Below are positions 17,058 through 24,417 of a DNA stretch of 64,000 bases, piece by piece (the stretch's first letter is position 1; each line of letters opens with the position of its first letter). This stretch comes from JAVJST01 sp040219295 (GTDB lineage: Bacteria > Pseudomonadota > Alphaproteobacteria > Rhodospirillales > Casp-alpha2). Location: positions 1,178,001 through 1,242,000 of the forward strand of contig JAVJST010000005.1 of NCBI GenBank assembly GCA_040219295.1, written 5' to 3'. The position numbers and the translations under genes were made by a program. Under the pieces are notes generated by a model. The model did no database searches. It was not told the DNA's origin and saw only the letters and a program-made list of their open reading frames with translations.

Positions 17058-18203
17058 TCAAGCGACGGGGCCGTCTCGCGCCGCCGAGACCCGGGCAAGA
17101 TCGGCGGCAATGCGCTGGACGGGTGTTCCCCAATCGCCGGTCATTGCCTGCCGGTAGAGCCGCATGCTCGGATACCAGGGGCTGTCGGTACGGTTCTCGA
17201 GCCATCGCCACGCGGGCGCCCGCTTCAGCAGCAGCCACGTCGGCCGGCCGAGCGCGCCGGCGACGTGGGCCACCGCGGTGTCGGTGGTAATGACGAGATC
17301 GAGCGTTTTCATGATCGCGGCGGTGTCGGCGAAGGTGGCGCAGCGGCTGCCGACGTCTTCGACTTCCGGGAATGCCGCGAGTTGATCGAGGCCGAAATTC
17401 TTCTGCAGCGAAAAGAACCGCACGCCGCTTGCCGATAGTACCGGGCGCAGAATGTCGAGTGTGACCGAGCGGCCGCGATCGCCCGCGCCCTCGGGGTTGC
17501 CTTGCCAGGCGATCCCGACCCTGAGACCGCCGCCCTGAACAGATTCAATCGGTGGCCCGTGAAGATAGCGTTCGGGCGCGGGCAAGGTGGCGAGGCTGGT
17601 CCGCAGTCGGTGCGGCAGGCTGAGGAGCGAAATCTTGAGATCGTGACGGGGCAGCGTCTCGCCGCTGGCGAGAACCGCGTCGGCGCCGGCGACGCCGCCG
17701 CAAAGTCCCTTTAGCGGAGTCTGCACGACGAGCACCAGGCGACCGACCCGCGTTCGTGCCTTGGCGAGAAAGCGGACGAACTGGACCGTATCGCCGAGGC
17801 CCTGTTCGGCGGCAACCAGCAGGCATTTGTCGCGTGCCGGCTGGCCGTCCCACATCGGCGCGCGCAGCCCGAGCGCCGGCACGTGGCAGTCCGGCACCCG
17901 CAGGCGCCATTCGTAGGCCCGGAAACCCTCGCGATAGTGGCCCTGCGTCAGCAGCAAGCCGGCGAGGTTGACGTGCGCGAGGGCGAGATCAGGGGCGAGT
18001 GCGACGGCGCGCTCGCATGCCGTCCGGGCCTCTGCGATGCGCCCGAGGTTGCGCAATACGGCCGCGCGTTCGTTGTGCCACGCGGCCTCGTCGGGCGCGC
18101 GCGCCACGAGGTCGTCGTAGCGCGCCAGCGCGTCCTCATGATGGCCGGCGGTGTTGAGCGCCGATGCCTCTTGGCGGAGAGAGGTGAGGGGATCAGCGGT
18201 CAT
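17058..18203 (-). CDS. TPR repeat protein with a glycosyltransferase (GT9/GT41-like) domain
   Basis: A 381-residue cytoplasmic protein. Residues 1-110 contain about three TPR helix pairs (AWHNERAAVLRNLGRIAEAR, LALAHVNLAGLLLTQGHYREG). The remaining part resembles the C-terminal domain of heptosyltransferase-like GT9/GT41 enzymes, with AAEQGLGDTVQFVRF, LRVGIAWQGNP, and a late VITTDTAVAHVAGALGRPTW sugar-nucleotide segment. The ATG at 18203 gives the natural start; upstream codons run into the exonuclease gene. The family often acts on surface polysaccharide or protein glycosylation, but donor and acceptor are unknown here. It may be in an operon with the exonuclease gene 40 bp upstream. Confidence 0.82.
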   Translation of the reverse strand: MTADPLTSLRQEASALNTAGHHEDALARYDDLVARAPDEAAWHNERAAVLRNLGRIAEARTACERAVALAPDLALAHVNLAGLLLTQGHYREGFRAYEWRLRVPDCHVPALGLRAPMWDGQPARDKCLLVAAEQGLGDTVQFVRFLAKARTRVGRLVLVVQTPLKGLCGGVAGADAVLASGETLPRHDLKISLLSLPHRLRTSLATLPAPERYLHGPPIESVQGGGLRVGIAWQGNPEGAGDRGRSVTLDILRPVLSASGVRFFSLQKNFGLDQLAAFPEVEDVGSRCATFADTAAIMKTLDLVITTDTAVAHVAGALGRPTWLLLKRAPAWRWLENRTDSPWYPSMRLYRQAMTGDWGTPVQRIAADLARVSAARDGPVA

Positions 18204-18243
18204 CGCGGCACCGGGGTTCCACGGGTCGGGGACAATCTCCCGG

Positions 18244-18762
18244 TCACAATTGCACGCCGACCTCCGCCGCGGCGATGGCGATCCGGGCGCAGGCCCGCGC
18301 ATCCGACAACGCTTCGTGGTGGTCGAGCGGAATGCCGAGGTGCTCGCAGACGACGTTCAGCTTGTGCGACGGCAGGTCCCAGGCCGCGCGCGCGGCGCGC
18401 ACAGTGCACGACCACCTATGGCCGGGCTCGGGCATGCCGTAGTGGGTGCAACACGCATTGAAAACGCCGCGGTCGAACGGCGCATTGTGCGCGACGAGAA
18501 AATCGCATCCGGCGAGGATGGCGTCCACCGCCGGAAAGATATCCGCAAACGTCGGGCTCGCCTTGACGTCGTCCCAGGTCAGGCCGTGGATGCCGGTAAA
18601 GCGAAACTCGTCCGTCGGCGGGCGGATCAGCGTCGAGAAGCTTTCGGCGACCTGGCCGTCCGCGACCTTGACGACCGCCAGCGCGCAGGCGCTGTTGCGC
18701 TGATAGGTCGCGGTTTCGAAGTCGAGGGCGGCGAAGGTCGGCATGACGATTCGCTTATACAT
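18244..18762 (-). CDS. DnaQ-like 3'-5' exonuclease (DEDDh family)
   Basis: A protein of about 172 residues with the three exonuclease motifs: ALDFETATY (Exo I, D and E), HNAPFDRGVF (Exo II, D) and HHEALSDAR (Exo III, H and D). All five DEDDh residues are present, so it should bind two metal ions and trim DNA or RNA 3' ends. It is shorter than the polymerase III epsilon subunit and lacks its C-terminal polymerase-binding tail, so it is a stand-alone nuclease. GGTGA lies four bases before the ATG at 18762; the ATG at 18744 is the alternative start. Confidence 0.88.
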   Translation of the reverse strand: MYKRIVMPTFAALDFETATYQRNSACALAVVKVADGQVAESFSTLIRPPTDEFRFTGIHGLTWDDVKASPTFADIFPAVDAILAGCDFLVAHNAPFDRGVFNACCTHYGMPEPGHRWSCTVRAARAAWDLPSHKLNVVCEHLGIPLDHHEALSDARACARIAIAAAEVGVQL

Positions 18763-18845
18763 CGATTCACCATCGTCCGTCTCCTGAACAGGCGATCCTG
18801 CCTCGATCAGGCCGACGGATCCTTGTCGTTGTCTGAACAACGACA

Positions 18846-18854
18846 CCCCCCCCC
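18846..18854. repeat. Nine-base C homopolymer
   Basis: A C9 tract in the divergent region between the exonuclease gene and the DUF1127 gene. It is the second nine-base G/C run in the window, and both are intergenic. No effect on either gene can be shown from the sequence. Confidence 0.95.
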
Positions 18855-18992
18855 TTGAAACCGTTCGTCGATGAGATAGATAAATCGCCGTCAGGTGCCT
18901 TGAAGGGCCTGATCAGAGAGTGTCTTCGAGCCTGCGTGGCCGATACCCTCTCGCGTGATTTCGTGTCATTGCTTCGTTGTATGGAGGATGAA

Positions 18993-19343
18993 ATGCGAAT
19001 TGAATTGCGCAGTCTTGAATCATGCCTGACCACGGTTCGCGAGACCGTGACTGCGCGCTGCGCAGCGTTGTTCGGCAAGTTCCATGACACGGTGATCGCA
19101 CCCGTGGCGAAATGGAACCGCTATCGCCGGACAGTTGCCCAACTGCAGGCATTGAACGATAGAACGTTGAGCGACATCGGCGTGGAACGGTGGCAGATCG
19201 AAGAGTACGCGCACGCCTGTGTCTTCGGTTCGCGCCGTGATCGCAATGCGGCCATACGGCGTGACGGCTCCCAAGTCGCCAACGACAATGTCTCGCCGAC
19301 CATCGTTTCCGACACGGGGCCGAAGGAGTTGAAGGCTGCCTGA
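18993..19343 (+). CDS. DUF1127 domain protein with a C-terminal extension
   Basis: A 116-residue basic protein. The middle segment (RRTVAQLQALNDRTLSDIGVERWQIEEYA, residues about 47-75) is the Arg-rich DUF1127 motif; it is cited here by position because it is longer than twenty residues in total. Small DUF1127 proteins of alphaproteobacteria are tied to stress adaptation and phosphate or RNA-related regulation. GGAGG lies five bases before the ATG at 18993, which decides the start over an upstream ATG at 18981. Beyond the motif it has about 40 extra residues with no family match. It precedes a 30-codon gene by 39 bp, probably in one transcript. Confidence 0.8.
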   Translation: MRIELRSLESCLTTVRETVTARCAALFGKFHDTVIAPVAKWNRYRRTVAQLQALNDRTLSDIGVERWQIEEYAHACVFGSRRDRNAAIRRDGSQVANDNVSPTIVSDTGPKELKAA

Positions 19344-19382
19344 CCGTTCGCCGTCCTCGAGATCGCCCGTTAGGAGGTGGTG

Positions 19383-19475
19383 ATGAACGATCGCTTCGAC
19401 TTTTGGCTCGCGTCATGTTCGATGGGAATGGCCATTGCCGTGGTGCTGCTCATTGCGCTGGGTGCGCTGACCTAA
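19383..19475 (+). CDS. 30-residue single-pass membrane peptide
   Basis: A short frame from ATG 19383 to TAA encodes 30 residues: a hydrophilic head (MNDRFDFWLASC) followed by one strongly hydrophobic helix (MAIAVVLLIALGALT). A near-perfect ribosome site, AGGAGGTGGTG, sits five bases upstream, far stronger than for most genes here. It follows the DUF1127 gene closely and precedes a strong terminator, so it has its own place in a transcript. No family is recognised. A small membrane protein acting with the DUF1127 protein is speculation. Confidence 0.7.
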   Translation: MNDRFDFWLASCSMGMAIAVVLLIALGALT

Positions 19476-19530
19476 CTGCGACGGAACCGGCGCGCGACGT
19501 GCCGCAGGCGATTGTCGCGTGCCGATGCCG

Positions 19531-19570
19531 AAACGAAAACGCCCCGGCCGATGACCGGGGCGGTTCGTTT
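19531..19570. terminator. Bidirectional rho-independent terminator
   Basis: A hairpin with an eight-pair inner stem (CGCCCCGG/CCGGGGCG, loop CCGATGA) and a seven-pair outer stem (AAACGAA/TTCGTTT). The A-rich left arm and T-rich right arm serve both strands. It lies between the convergent DUF1127/30-residue pair and etfA. Confidence 0.85.
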
Positions 19571-19594
19571 CCAACCGGGACTGGATGCAGGGGT

Positions 19595-20527
19595 TTAGCC
19601 CAGTTCCTTGTCCAGTTCCGGGACCGCGTCGAACAGGTCGGCGACGAGGCCGTAGTCGGCGACCTGGAAGATCGGCGCCTCTTCGTCGTTGTTGATGCAC
19701 GCGATGACCTTGGAGTCCTTCATGCCGGCGAGGTGCTGGATGGCGCCCGAGATGCCGACCGCGATGTAGAGGTCCGGGGCGACGACCTTGCCGGTCTGGC
19801 CGACCTGGAAGTCGTTGGTCACGTAGCCCGCGTCGACCGCGGCGCGCGAGGCGCCGACGGCGGCGCCGAGCTTGTCCGCGACCTTCTCGAGCATGGCGAA
19901 GTTCTCGCCCGCCTTCATGCCGCGTCCGCCGGAGATGACGACCTTGGCGGTGGTCAGTTCCGGACGCTCGGACTTGGAGACTTCCTGGCTGACGAAGGTC
20001 GCGAGACCCGCGTCGCCGGTGCCCTCGACCGTCTCGGTCGCGGCCGAACCGCCTTCGGCGGCAACCGGTTCGAACGCCGTGGTGCGCACGGTGACCAGCT
20101 TGATCGCATCGGTCGACTGCACCGTTGCCATGGCGTTGCCGGCGTAGATCGGACGCACGAAGGTGTCGTCGCTTTCGATCTCGGTGATGTCGGAGACCTG
20201 CTGCACGTCAAGGAGCGCGGCGGCGCGCGGCATCACGTTCTTGCCGTAGGTCGACGCGGCGGCCAGCACGTGGCTGTAACCCGACGCCAGCTTGACGATC
20301 AAGGGCGCGACGTTCTCGGCGATGTCGTGCGCGTACTCCGCGCTGTCGGCGACCAGCACCTTGGCGACGCCCGGGATCTTGGCGGCGGCTTCGGCGGCCG
20401 CACCGCAGCCCGAACCCGCGACCAGCACGTCGATGTCGCCCGAGAGATGACCGGCGGCGGCGACCACCGAGTAGGTGGCGGCGGCGATTTCGTTGTTGTC
20501 GTGTTCGGCGAGGATCAGCGTGCTCAT
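19595..20527 (-). CDS. etfA: Electron transfer flavoprotein alpha subunit
   Basis: The 310-residue ETF alpha chain. The FAD-binding C-terminal domain carries ISGGRGMKAGENF, GASRAAVDAGY, QVGQTGKVVAPDLYIAVGIS and GAIQHLAGM. It accepts electrons from flavin dehydrogenases (acyl-CoA, dimethylglycine, sarcosine) and passes them to ETF:ubiquinone oxidoreductase. The ATG overlaps the etfB stop by four bases (ATGA), so the subunits are made together. It is separated from convergent genes by the terminator at 19531. Divergence from an MttB gene and the presence of a dimethylglycine-dehydrogenase-like protein suggest methylamine oxidation as one input, though fatty acid oxidation is also general for ETF. 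Confidence 0.97.
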   Translation of the reverse strand: MSTLILAEHDNNEIAAATYSVVAAAGHLSGDIDVLVAGSGCGAAAEAAAKIPGVAKVLVADSAEYAHDIAENVAPLIVKLASGYSHVLAAASTYGKNVMPRAAALLDVQQVSDITEIESDDTFVRPIYAGNAMATVQSTDAIKLVTVRTTAFEPVAAEGGSAATETVEGTGDAGLATFVSQEVSKSERPELTTAKVVISGGRGMKAGENFAMLEKVADKLGAAVGASRAAVDAGYVTNDFQVGQTGKVVAPDLYIAVGISGAIQHLAGMKDSKVIACINNDEEAPIFQVADYGLVADLFDAVPELDKELG

Positions 20528-21276
20528 GAGATCACCTTCGCTTCGTTCCGGAGTTTGTCGACGAGTTCGGCGACGCTGGCGACCTTGACGCCGGCGTCAC
20601 GTGCCGGCGGTTCGGTGACCTTGACGACCTTAACGCGCGGCGTCATGTCGCAGCCGAGATCGGCGGCCGTCATCGTATCCAGCGGCTTCTTCTTCGCCTT
20701 CATGATGTTGGGCAAGGACGCGTAGCGCGGCTCGTTGAGGCGCAGATCGACGGTCAGCACGGCCGGGGTCTTGATGGCCACGGTCGCCAGGCCGGCGTCG
20801 ACCTCGCGGGTGACGTTGATGGTGTCGCCGGAGCCCTCGATCTTGGAGACGAACGTGCCCTGCGACCATCCCAGGAGCGCTGCCAGCATCTGGCCGGTCT
20901 GGTTGTTGTCGCCGTCAATGGCCTGCTTGCCCATGATGACAAGGCCGGGGCTTTCCTTCTCGACGACCGCCTTCAGGACCTTGGCAACCGAGAGCGGCTC
21001 GAGCGGGTCGTCTGTTTCGACCAGGATGGCGCGGTCGGCGCCCATGGCGAGGCCGGTGCGCAGCGTCTCCTGGGAGTTCGACGGGCCGACCGAGACGACG
21101 ACGACTTCGTCGGCGGTGCCGGCTTCCTTCATGCGGACGGCCGCCTCGACGGCGATCTCGCAGAACGGGTTCATGGCCATCTTGACGTTCTGGGTCTCGA
21201 CACCGCTGTTGTCCGCCTTCACGCGGACCTTGATGTTGGCGTCGATGACCCGCTTGATCGGGACTAGGACTTTCAT
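20524..21276 (-). CDS. etfB: Electron transfer flavoprotein beta subunit
   Basis: The 250-residue ETF beta chain, which binds AMP and docks dehydrogenases. The start MKVLVPIKRVID is the conserved N-terminus and fixes the ATG at 21276, although the frame runs 17 codons further. Other family features are NPFCEIAVEAAVRMKE, the ILVETDD loop region, GKQAIDGDNNQTGQMLA and the late LNEPRYASLPNIMKAKKK. It is the first gene of etfBA; the promoter is expected in the 458 bp gap shared with the divergent methyltransferase gene. Confidence 0.97.
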   Translation of the reverse strand: MKVLVPIKRVIDANIKVRVKADNSGVETQNVKMAMNPFCEIAVEAAVRMKEAGTADEVVVVSVGPSNSQETLRTGLAMGADRAILVETDDPLEPLSVAKVLKAVVEKESPGLVIMGKQAIDGDNNQTGQMLAALLGWSQGTFVSKIEGSGDTINVTREVDAGLATVAIKTPAVLTVDLRLNEPRYASLPNIMKAKKKPLDTMTAADLGCDMTPRVKVVKVTEPPARDAGVKVASVAELVDKLRNEAKVIS

Positions 21277-21544
21277 TTGGCTCGGTTTCCTTTGCCACTC
21301 GGACGTCGGGACCTGCACCGCCATCACGTGGCGCAGGGGCGGCGAAAAACGCCGATGTTTTGGGATGACGCAGGCCGTGTGTCAAGGATTAGGCTTGGGA
21401 CCCGGGGCCATCCCGTTCATGGGGGACCGGAATAAGCCGACCCGTGACCCGGCGACGGTCCGAGGGCGTCATTTTCGTGGCTAAATGCGTCATTCGCCAT
21501 TCCGGACGCTGTCTCATATGCGACAGATCGCCGGAGAACCGGGC

Positions 21545-21567
21545 AAACCGTTGCTGACAAACGGTTT
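21545..21567. promoter_or_regulatory. Inverted repeat AAACCGT-N9-ACGGTTT
   Basis: Perfect seven-base arms separated by nine bases, centred about 180 bp upstream of the methyltransferase start. No T-tract follows, so a protein-binding dyad is more likely than a terminator. Confidence 0.45.
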
Positions 21568-21592
21568 CAGTGCGCCATCGGACCATTCATAG

Positions 21593-21624
21593 GGCGAATA
21601 CAGAAAACTATGTGGCGAACACGG
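21593..21624. promoter_or_regulatory. Direct repeat GGCGAATACAG / GGCGAACACGG at 21 bp period
   Basis: Two copies (21593-21603 and 21614-21624) match at 9 of 11 positions and are offset by 21 bp, two turns of the helix, so a dimeric activator could contact the same DNA face. They lie about 110-140 bp upstream of the methyltransferase ATG. Confidence 0.4.
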
Positions 21625-21734
21625 ATCAGTGAGATACTGCGCGAACGGCTATTGCCGTGAACCTAGGATGTTTTTGCAGCGGCCCGCAAAGGGCCGGGCG
21701 GGCGCTTGGGTCAGCTTTTCGAGAGGAGACGACG

Positions 21735-23282
21735 ATGGCAGCGGAAGGCGGTAGACGGGGACGGGGTGCCGGGGGCGGCCGCGAAGCGCGGCGGGCATCG
21801 CGGCAATCGGGTGCGGTCACGACGGCGCCCTACATCAGTCGCAAGATTCCGTTCACCGAGTTCTGCTCGGAAGAGCAGATCAACATCATCGAGAACAACG
21901 CCGATACCATCCTCGCCGAAATCGGCATCGAGTTCCGCGACGACGCGGAGGTCATCGATCTCTGGAAGAAGGCCGGCGCCAAGGTCGAGGGCGAACGCGT
22001 GCGCTTCGAGAAGGGCATGCTGCGCGAGATCATCAAGACCGCCCCGTCGAGCTTCACCCAGCACGCCCGCAACCCGGCCAAGAGCGTCGAGATCGGCGGC
22101 GGCACCACGGTATTCGCGCCGGTGTACGGTCCGCCCTTCGTGCGCGACCTCGATCAGGGGCGGCGCTACGGCACCATCGAGGACTTCCAGAACTTCGTGA
22201 AACTGATCTACTCGTCGACCTACCTGCACCATTCCGGTGGCACGGTCTGCGAACCGGTCGACGTGCCGGTCAACAAGCGCCACCTCGACATGGTGTTCTC
22301 GCACATGCGCTATTCCGACAAGCCGTTCATGGGCTCGGTCACCGCGCCCGAACGCGCCCAGGACACGGTCGAGATGTGCCGGATCCTGTTCGGCGAGGAG
22401 TTCGTCGACCAGAACTGCGTCGTCATCAACCTGATCAACGCCAACTCGCCGATGGTGTTCGACGAGACCATGGTCGGCGCGCTCAAGGTCTACGCCCGGG
22501 CCAACCAGGCCTGCGTCGTCTCGCCGTTCATCATCTCCGGCGCCATGAGCCCGGCCAGCGTCGCCGGCACCCTGACCCAGGCGCTGGCCGAGGGCATGGC
22601 CGGCTGCGCGCTGACGCAGCTGATCCGCCCCGGCGCGCCGGTCGTGTTCGGCATGTTCTCGTCGTCGATGTCAATGCAGTCGGGCGCGCCGACGTTCGGC
22701 ACGCCGGAGCCGGCGCTGATCCTGACCACGGGCGCGCAGCTGGTGCGCCGTCTCGGCCTGCCGTTCCGCTCCGGCGGTTCGCTCTGCGGCTCCAAGGTGC
22801 CGGACGCGCAGGCGGCCTATGAGAGCGCCAACACGTTGCTGCCGGCGGTGCTCGCGGGCGTCAACTTCATGCTGCACTCGGCCGGCTGGCTCGAGGGCGG
22901 TTTGGTGTCGTCCTATGAGAAGCTGATCATGGATGCCGATCAGCTCGGCATGATGCAGAAGCTCGCCGGCGGCGTCGACGTCTCGGAAGAGGGCCAGGCG
23001 ATGGACGCGATCCGCGAGGTCGGACCCGGCAAGCACTATCTCGGCTGCGGTCACACCAACCGCAACTTCGAGACGGCGTTCTACTCCTCCAAGGTCGCCG
23101 ATTACGGCTCGTTCGAGCAGTGGGAGGCCGAGGGCGCGCTGGATACCGTGGCGCGCGCCAACGTGCGCTGGAAGAAGCTGCTGGCCCAGTACGAGGCGCC
23201 AGAGATGGACCCCGGCATCGAGGAAGCGCTCGGCGACTTCGTCGCCAGCCGCAAGAGCGAGATGCCCGACGCCAGTTACTGA
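21735..23282 (+). CDS. Trimethylamine methyltransferase (MttB) family, non-pyrrolysine; likely betaine-type corrinoid methyltransferase
   Basis: A 515-residue MttB-superfamily TIM-barrel enzyme. It would transfer a methyl group from a quaternary amine to the corrinoid carrier. Family signs include FCSEEQINIIENNADTILAE, HHSGGTVCEPVDVP, a glycine-rich SPASVAGTLTQALAEG segment and GPGKHYLGCGHTNRNFE near the end. There is no in-frame amber codon, so it belongs to the non-Pyl group that includes glycine betaine methyltransferase MtgB. The ATG at 21735 follows GAGAGGAGA and is preferred over one 26 codons upstream. Residues 5-26 are Arg/Gly-rich. The corrinoid and THF partners are 14 kb away. Substrate (glycine betaine, proline betaine, carnitine or another) is not fixed by sequence. 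Confidence 0.9.
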   Translation: MAAEGGRRGRGAGGGREARRASRQSGAVTTAPYISRKIPFTEFCSEEQINIIENNADTILAEIGIEFRDDAEVIDLWKKAGAKVEGERVRFEKGMLREIIKTAPSSFTQHARNPAKSVEIGGGTTVFAPVYGPPFVRDLDQGRRYGTIEDFQNFVKLIYSSTYLHHSGGTVCEPVDVPVNKRHLDMVFSHMRYSDKPFMGSVTAPERAQDTVEMCRILFGEEFVDQNCVVINLINANSPMVFDETMVGALKVYARANQACVVSPFIISGAMSPASVAGTLTQALAEGMAGCALTQLIRPGAPVVFGMFSSSMSMQSGAPTFGTPEPALILTTGAQLVRRLGLPFRSGGSLCGSKVPDAQAAYESANTLLPAVLAGVNFMLHSAGWLEGGLVSSYEKLIMDADQLGMMQKLAGGVDVSEEGQAMDAIREVGPGKHYLGCGHTNRNFETAFYSSKVADYGSFEQWEAEGALDTVARANVRWKKLLAQYEAPEMDPGIEEALGDFVASRKSEMPDASY

Positions 23283-23324
23283 CGGCGCCGGCGTCCAGTC
23301 AACCGGACGCTTGGCATCGCGAAA

Positions 23325-23347
23325 AGCGGCCCTTTCAGAGGGCCGCT
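23325..23347 (+). terminator. Rho-independent terminator after the MttB-family gene
   Basis: A perfect nine-pair stem AGCGGCCCT/AGGGCCGCT with loop TTCAG, preceded by AAA and followed by ATTTCGTT. It starts 43 bp after the stop codon and 44 bp before the next ATG. The T-tract is weak, so readthrough into the glyoxalase gene is possible. Confidence 0.75.
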
Positions 23348-23368
23348 ATTTCGTTGGATAGTGCGGCG

Positions 23369-23809
23369 ATGAAGAAGAGCGACAAGACACCGTGGATGGA
23401 CGCGGCCGACTACGGGCGGAGCCTCAAGGGCTTCGGCGTCAACCTGCTCTATGCCGACGTCAAACGTGCGGTGGCGTTCCAGCGCGACGTGCTCGGCGCG
23501 GATGTCGTCTACGACGACGTCGATTTCGCGGTGATGCGTCACGACGGTGTCGAATGGATGCTGCACGCCGATCACACCTACCGCGACAACGTGCTCGCCG
23601 GCACCGCCGAGGGCGTCGAGGTCCGCGGGCAGGGGGTCGAGCTGCGTCTCCACAACGTCGACCCGGACGCGGTCGAGGCCCGCGCCCGCGATGGCGGATA
23701 CACGGTCCTCGCGGGGTCCATGGACAAGCCGCACGGCACCCGGGAATGCGTGATCATGGATGACGAGGGCTACGTCTGGGTGGCGGATGCGCCGTTACCG
23801 ACGGGCTAA
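23369..23809 (+). CDS. Glyoxalase/bleomycin-resistance fold (VOC superfamily) protein
   Basis: A 146-residue VOC-fold protein with two beta-alpha-beta-beta-beta modules: FGVNLLYADVKRAVAFQRDV and RARDGGYTVLAGSMDKPHGT followed by ECVIMDDEGYVWVA. Typical VOC metal positions are partly recognisable (H64-region LHADHTY and the C-terminal E). Start at ATG 23369; the frame continues upstream only as an overlap with the methyltransferase gene. It follows the MttB-family gene across a terminator. Function in that pathway, or as a dioxygenase, lyase or resistance protein, cannot be told. Confidence 0.8.
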   Translation: MKKSDKTPWMDAADYGRSLKGFGVNLLYADVKRAVAFQRDVLGADVVYDDVDFAVMRHDGVEWMLHADHTYRDNVLAGTAEGVEVRGQGVELRLHNVDPDAVEARARDGGYTVLAGSMDKPHGTRECVIMDDEGYVWVADAPLPTG

Positions 23810-23843
23810 CGCGACAGCGCAGGGCCCGTGAGGCCACGCGCCG

Positions 23844-24407
23844 TCAGCGGTAGAACACGTGACGGCCGATCTGGGCGGTTCGGGTTTTCGCGGTTCGCCA
23901 CGCCGGTTTGACGTAGTCGGCGTGATACCAAAGCGCGCCGCCCGTGGGATCGTGTGCCAGTCCGTCCATGATCTGCCGGGCTGCGTCCTGGGCGTGTTGC
24001 CAGGCCACGGAGTCGCGCGGTTCGTCGCGCTTGCCGTCGCACCACCAGGAAAACTGGCAACGGTGACGCCGTCGTTCGCCGCCGTCGCGCACGACGCTGC
24101 AGACCTCATCGGGGAACGCCGGATCGGCCACCCGGTTCAGGGTTACCGCGCCGACGGCGAGTTGCCCGTCGCGGGGTTCCGAGCGGGCCTCCCAGTAGAT
24201 GTTGAGCGCCAGACAGTGGAGCGCTGCGTGATACTCCGCCGCGCCGCCCGACCGCAATCGCGTGCCGTCGAAATGCGGCTTTGACGTCGTGGTCGTTCCG
24301 CCGGGATGACTTGTCGGCGTGACCATGAGCGCAAGAAACAGCGGAACCACGAGCAGGATTGCGACCGCGGCGCCTTTCCAGGAAGGGCGTAATCGGGCGA
24401 GCGTCAT
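23844..24407 (-). CDS. SleB-type cell wall hydrolase
   Basis: A 187-residue protein of the cell-wall hydrolase SleB family (Hydrolase_2). An N-terminal membrane anchor or signal (GAAVAILLVVPLFLALMV) leads to the domain core CLALNIYWEARSEPRDGQLA with the catalytic Glu in the WEAR motif, then VGAVTLNRV, SWWCDGK and GALWYHADYVKP. It probably cleaves peptidoglycan in the periplasm. The ATG at 24407 begins ten bases after the stop of a 68-residue gene; the longer frame (ATG 24470) would overlap that gene. Confidence 0.88.
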   Translation of the reverse strand: MTLARLRPSWKGAAVAILLVVPLFLALMVTPTSHPGGTTTTSKPHFDGTRLRSGGAAEYHAALHCLALNIYWEARSEPRDGQLAVGAVTLNRVADPAFPDEVCSVVRDGGERRRHRCQFSWWCDGKRDEPRDSVAWQHAQDAARQIMDGLAHDPTGGALWYHADYVKPAWRTAKTRTAQIGRHVFYR

Positions 24408-24417
24408 CGCGCCGAGC

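Larger units (their letters stand above)
21277..21734. promoter_or_regulatory. 458 bp divergent control region between etfBA and the MttB-family gene
   Basis: No gene is supported here: two short minus-strand frames lack ribosome sites and cover only part of the gap. The half nearer the methyltransferase gene is the more structured: an inverted repeat at 21545-21567, two direct repeats 21 bp apart at 21593-21624, and a small dyad ACGGC/GCCGT at 21645-21658. Together they look like binding sites for regulators of methyltransferase expression. Confidence 0.5.

Noticed and set aside
18244..18762. DNA polymerase III epsilon subunit
   Set aside because: Exonuclease motifs fit, but the C-terminal polymerase-binding tail is missing and the protein is too short.
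21277..21340. Possible cobalamin riboswitch (a GGGACCTGCACC stretch resembles a B12 box)
   Set aside because: Only a loose partial match; the other conserved boxes of the riboswitch were not found here or before the corrinoid, metF or cob genes.
21389..21586. Minus-strand 65-codon frame between etfB and the MttB-family gene
   Set aside because: No ribosome site or family features; it would cover the inverted repeat.
21735..23282. Pyrrolysine-type MttB with an in-frame amber codon
   Set aside because: The frame has no internal stop; the protein is complete at 515 residues, placing it in the non-pyrrolysine group.
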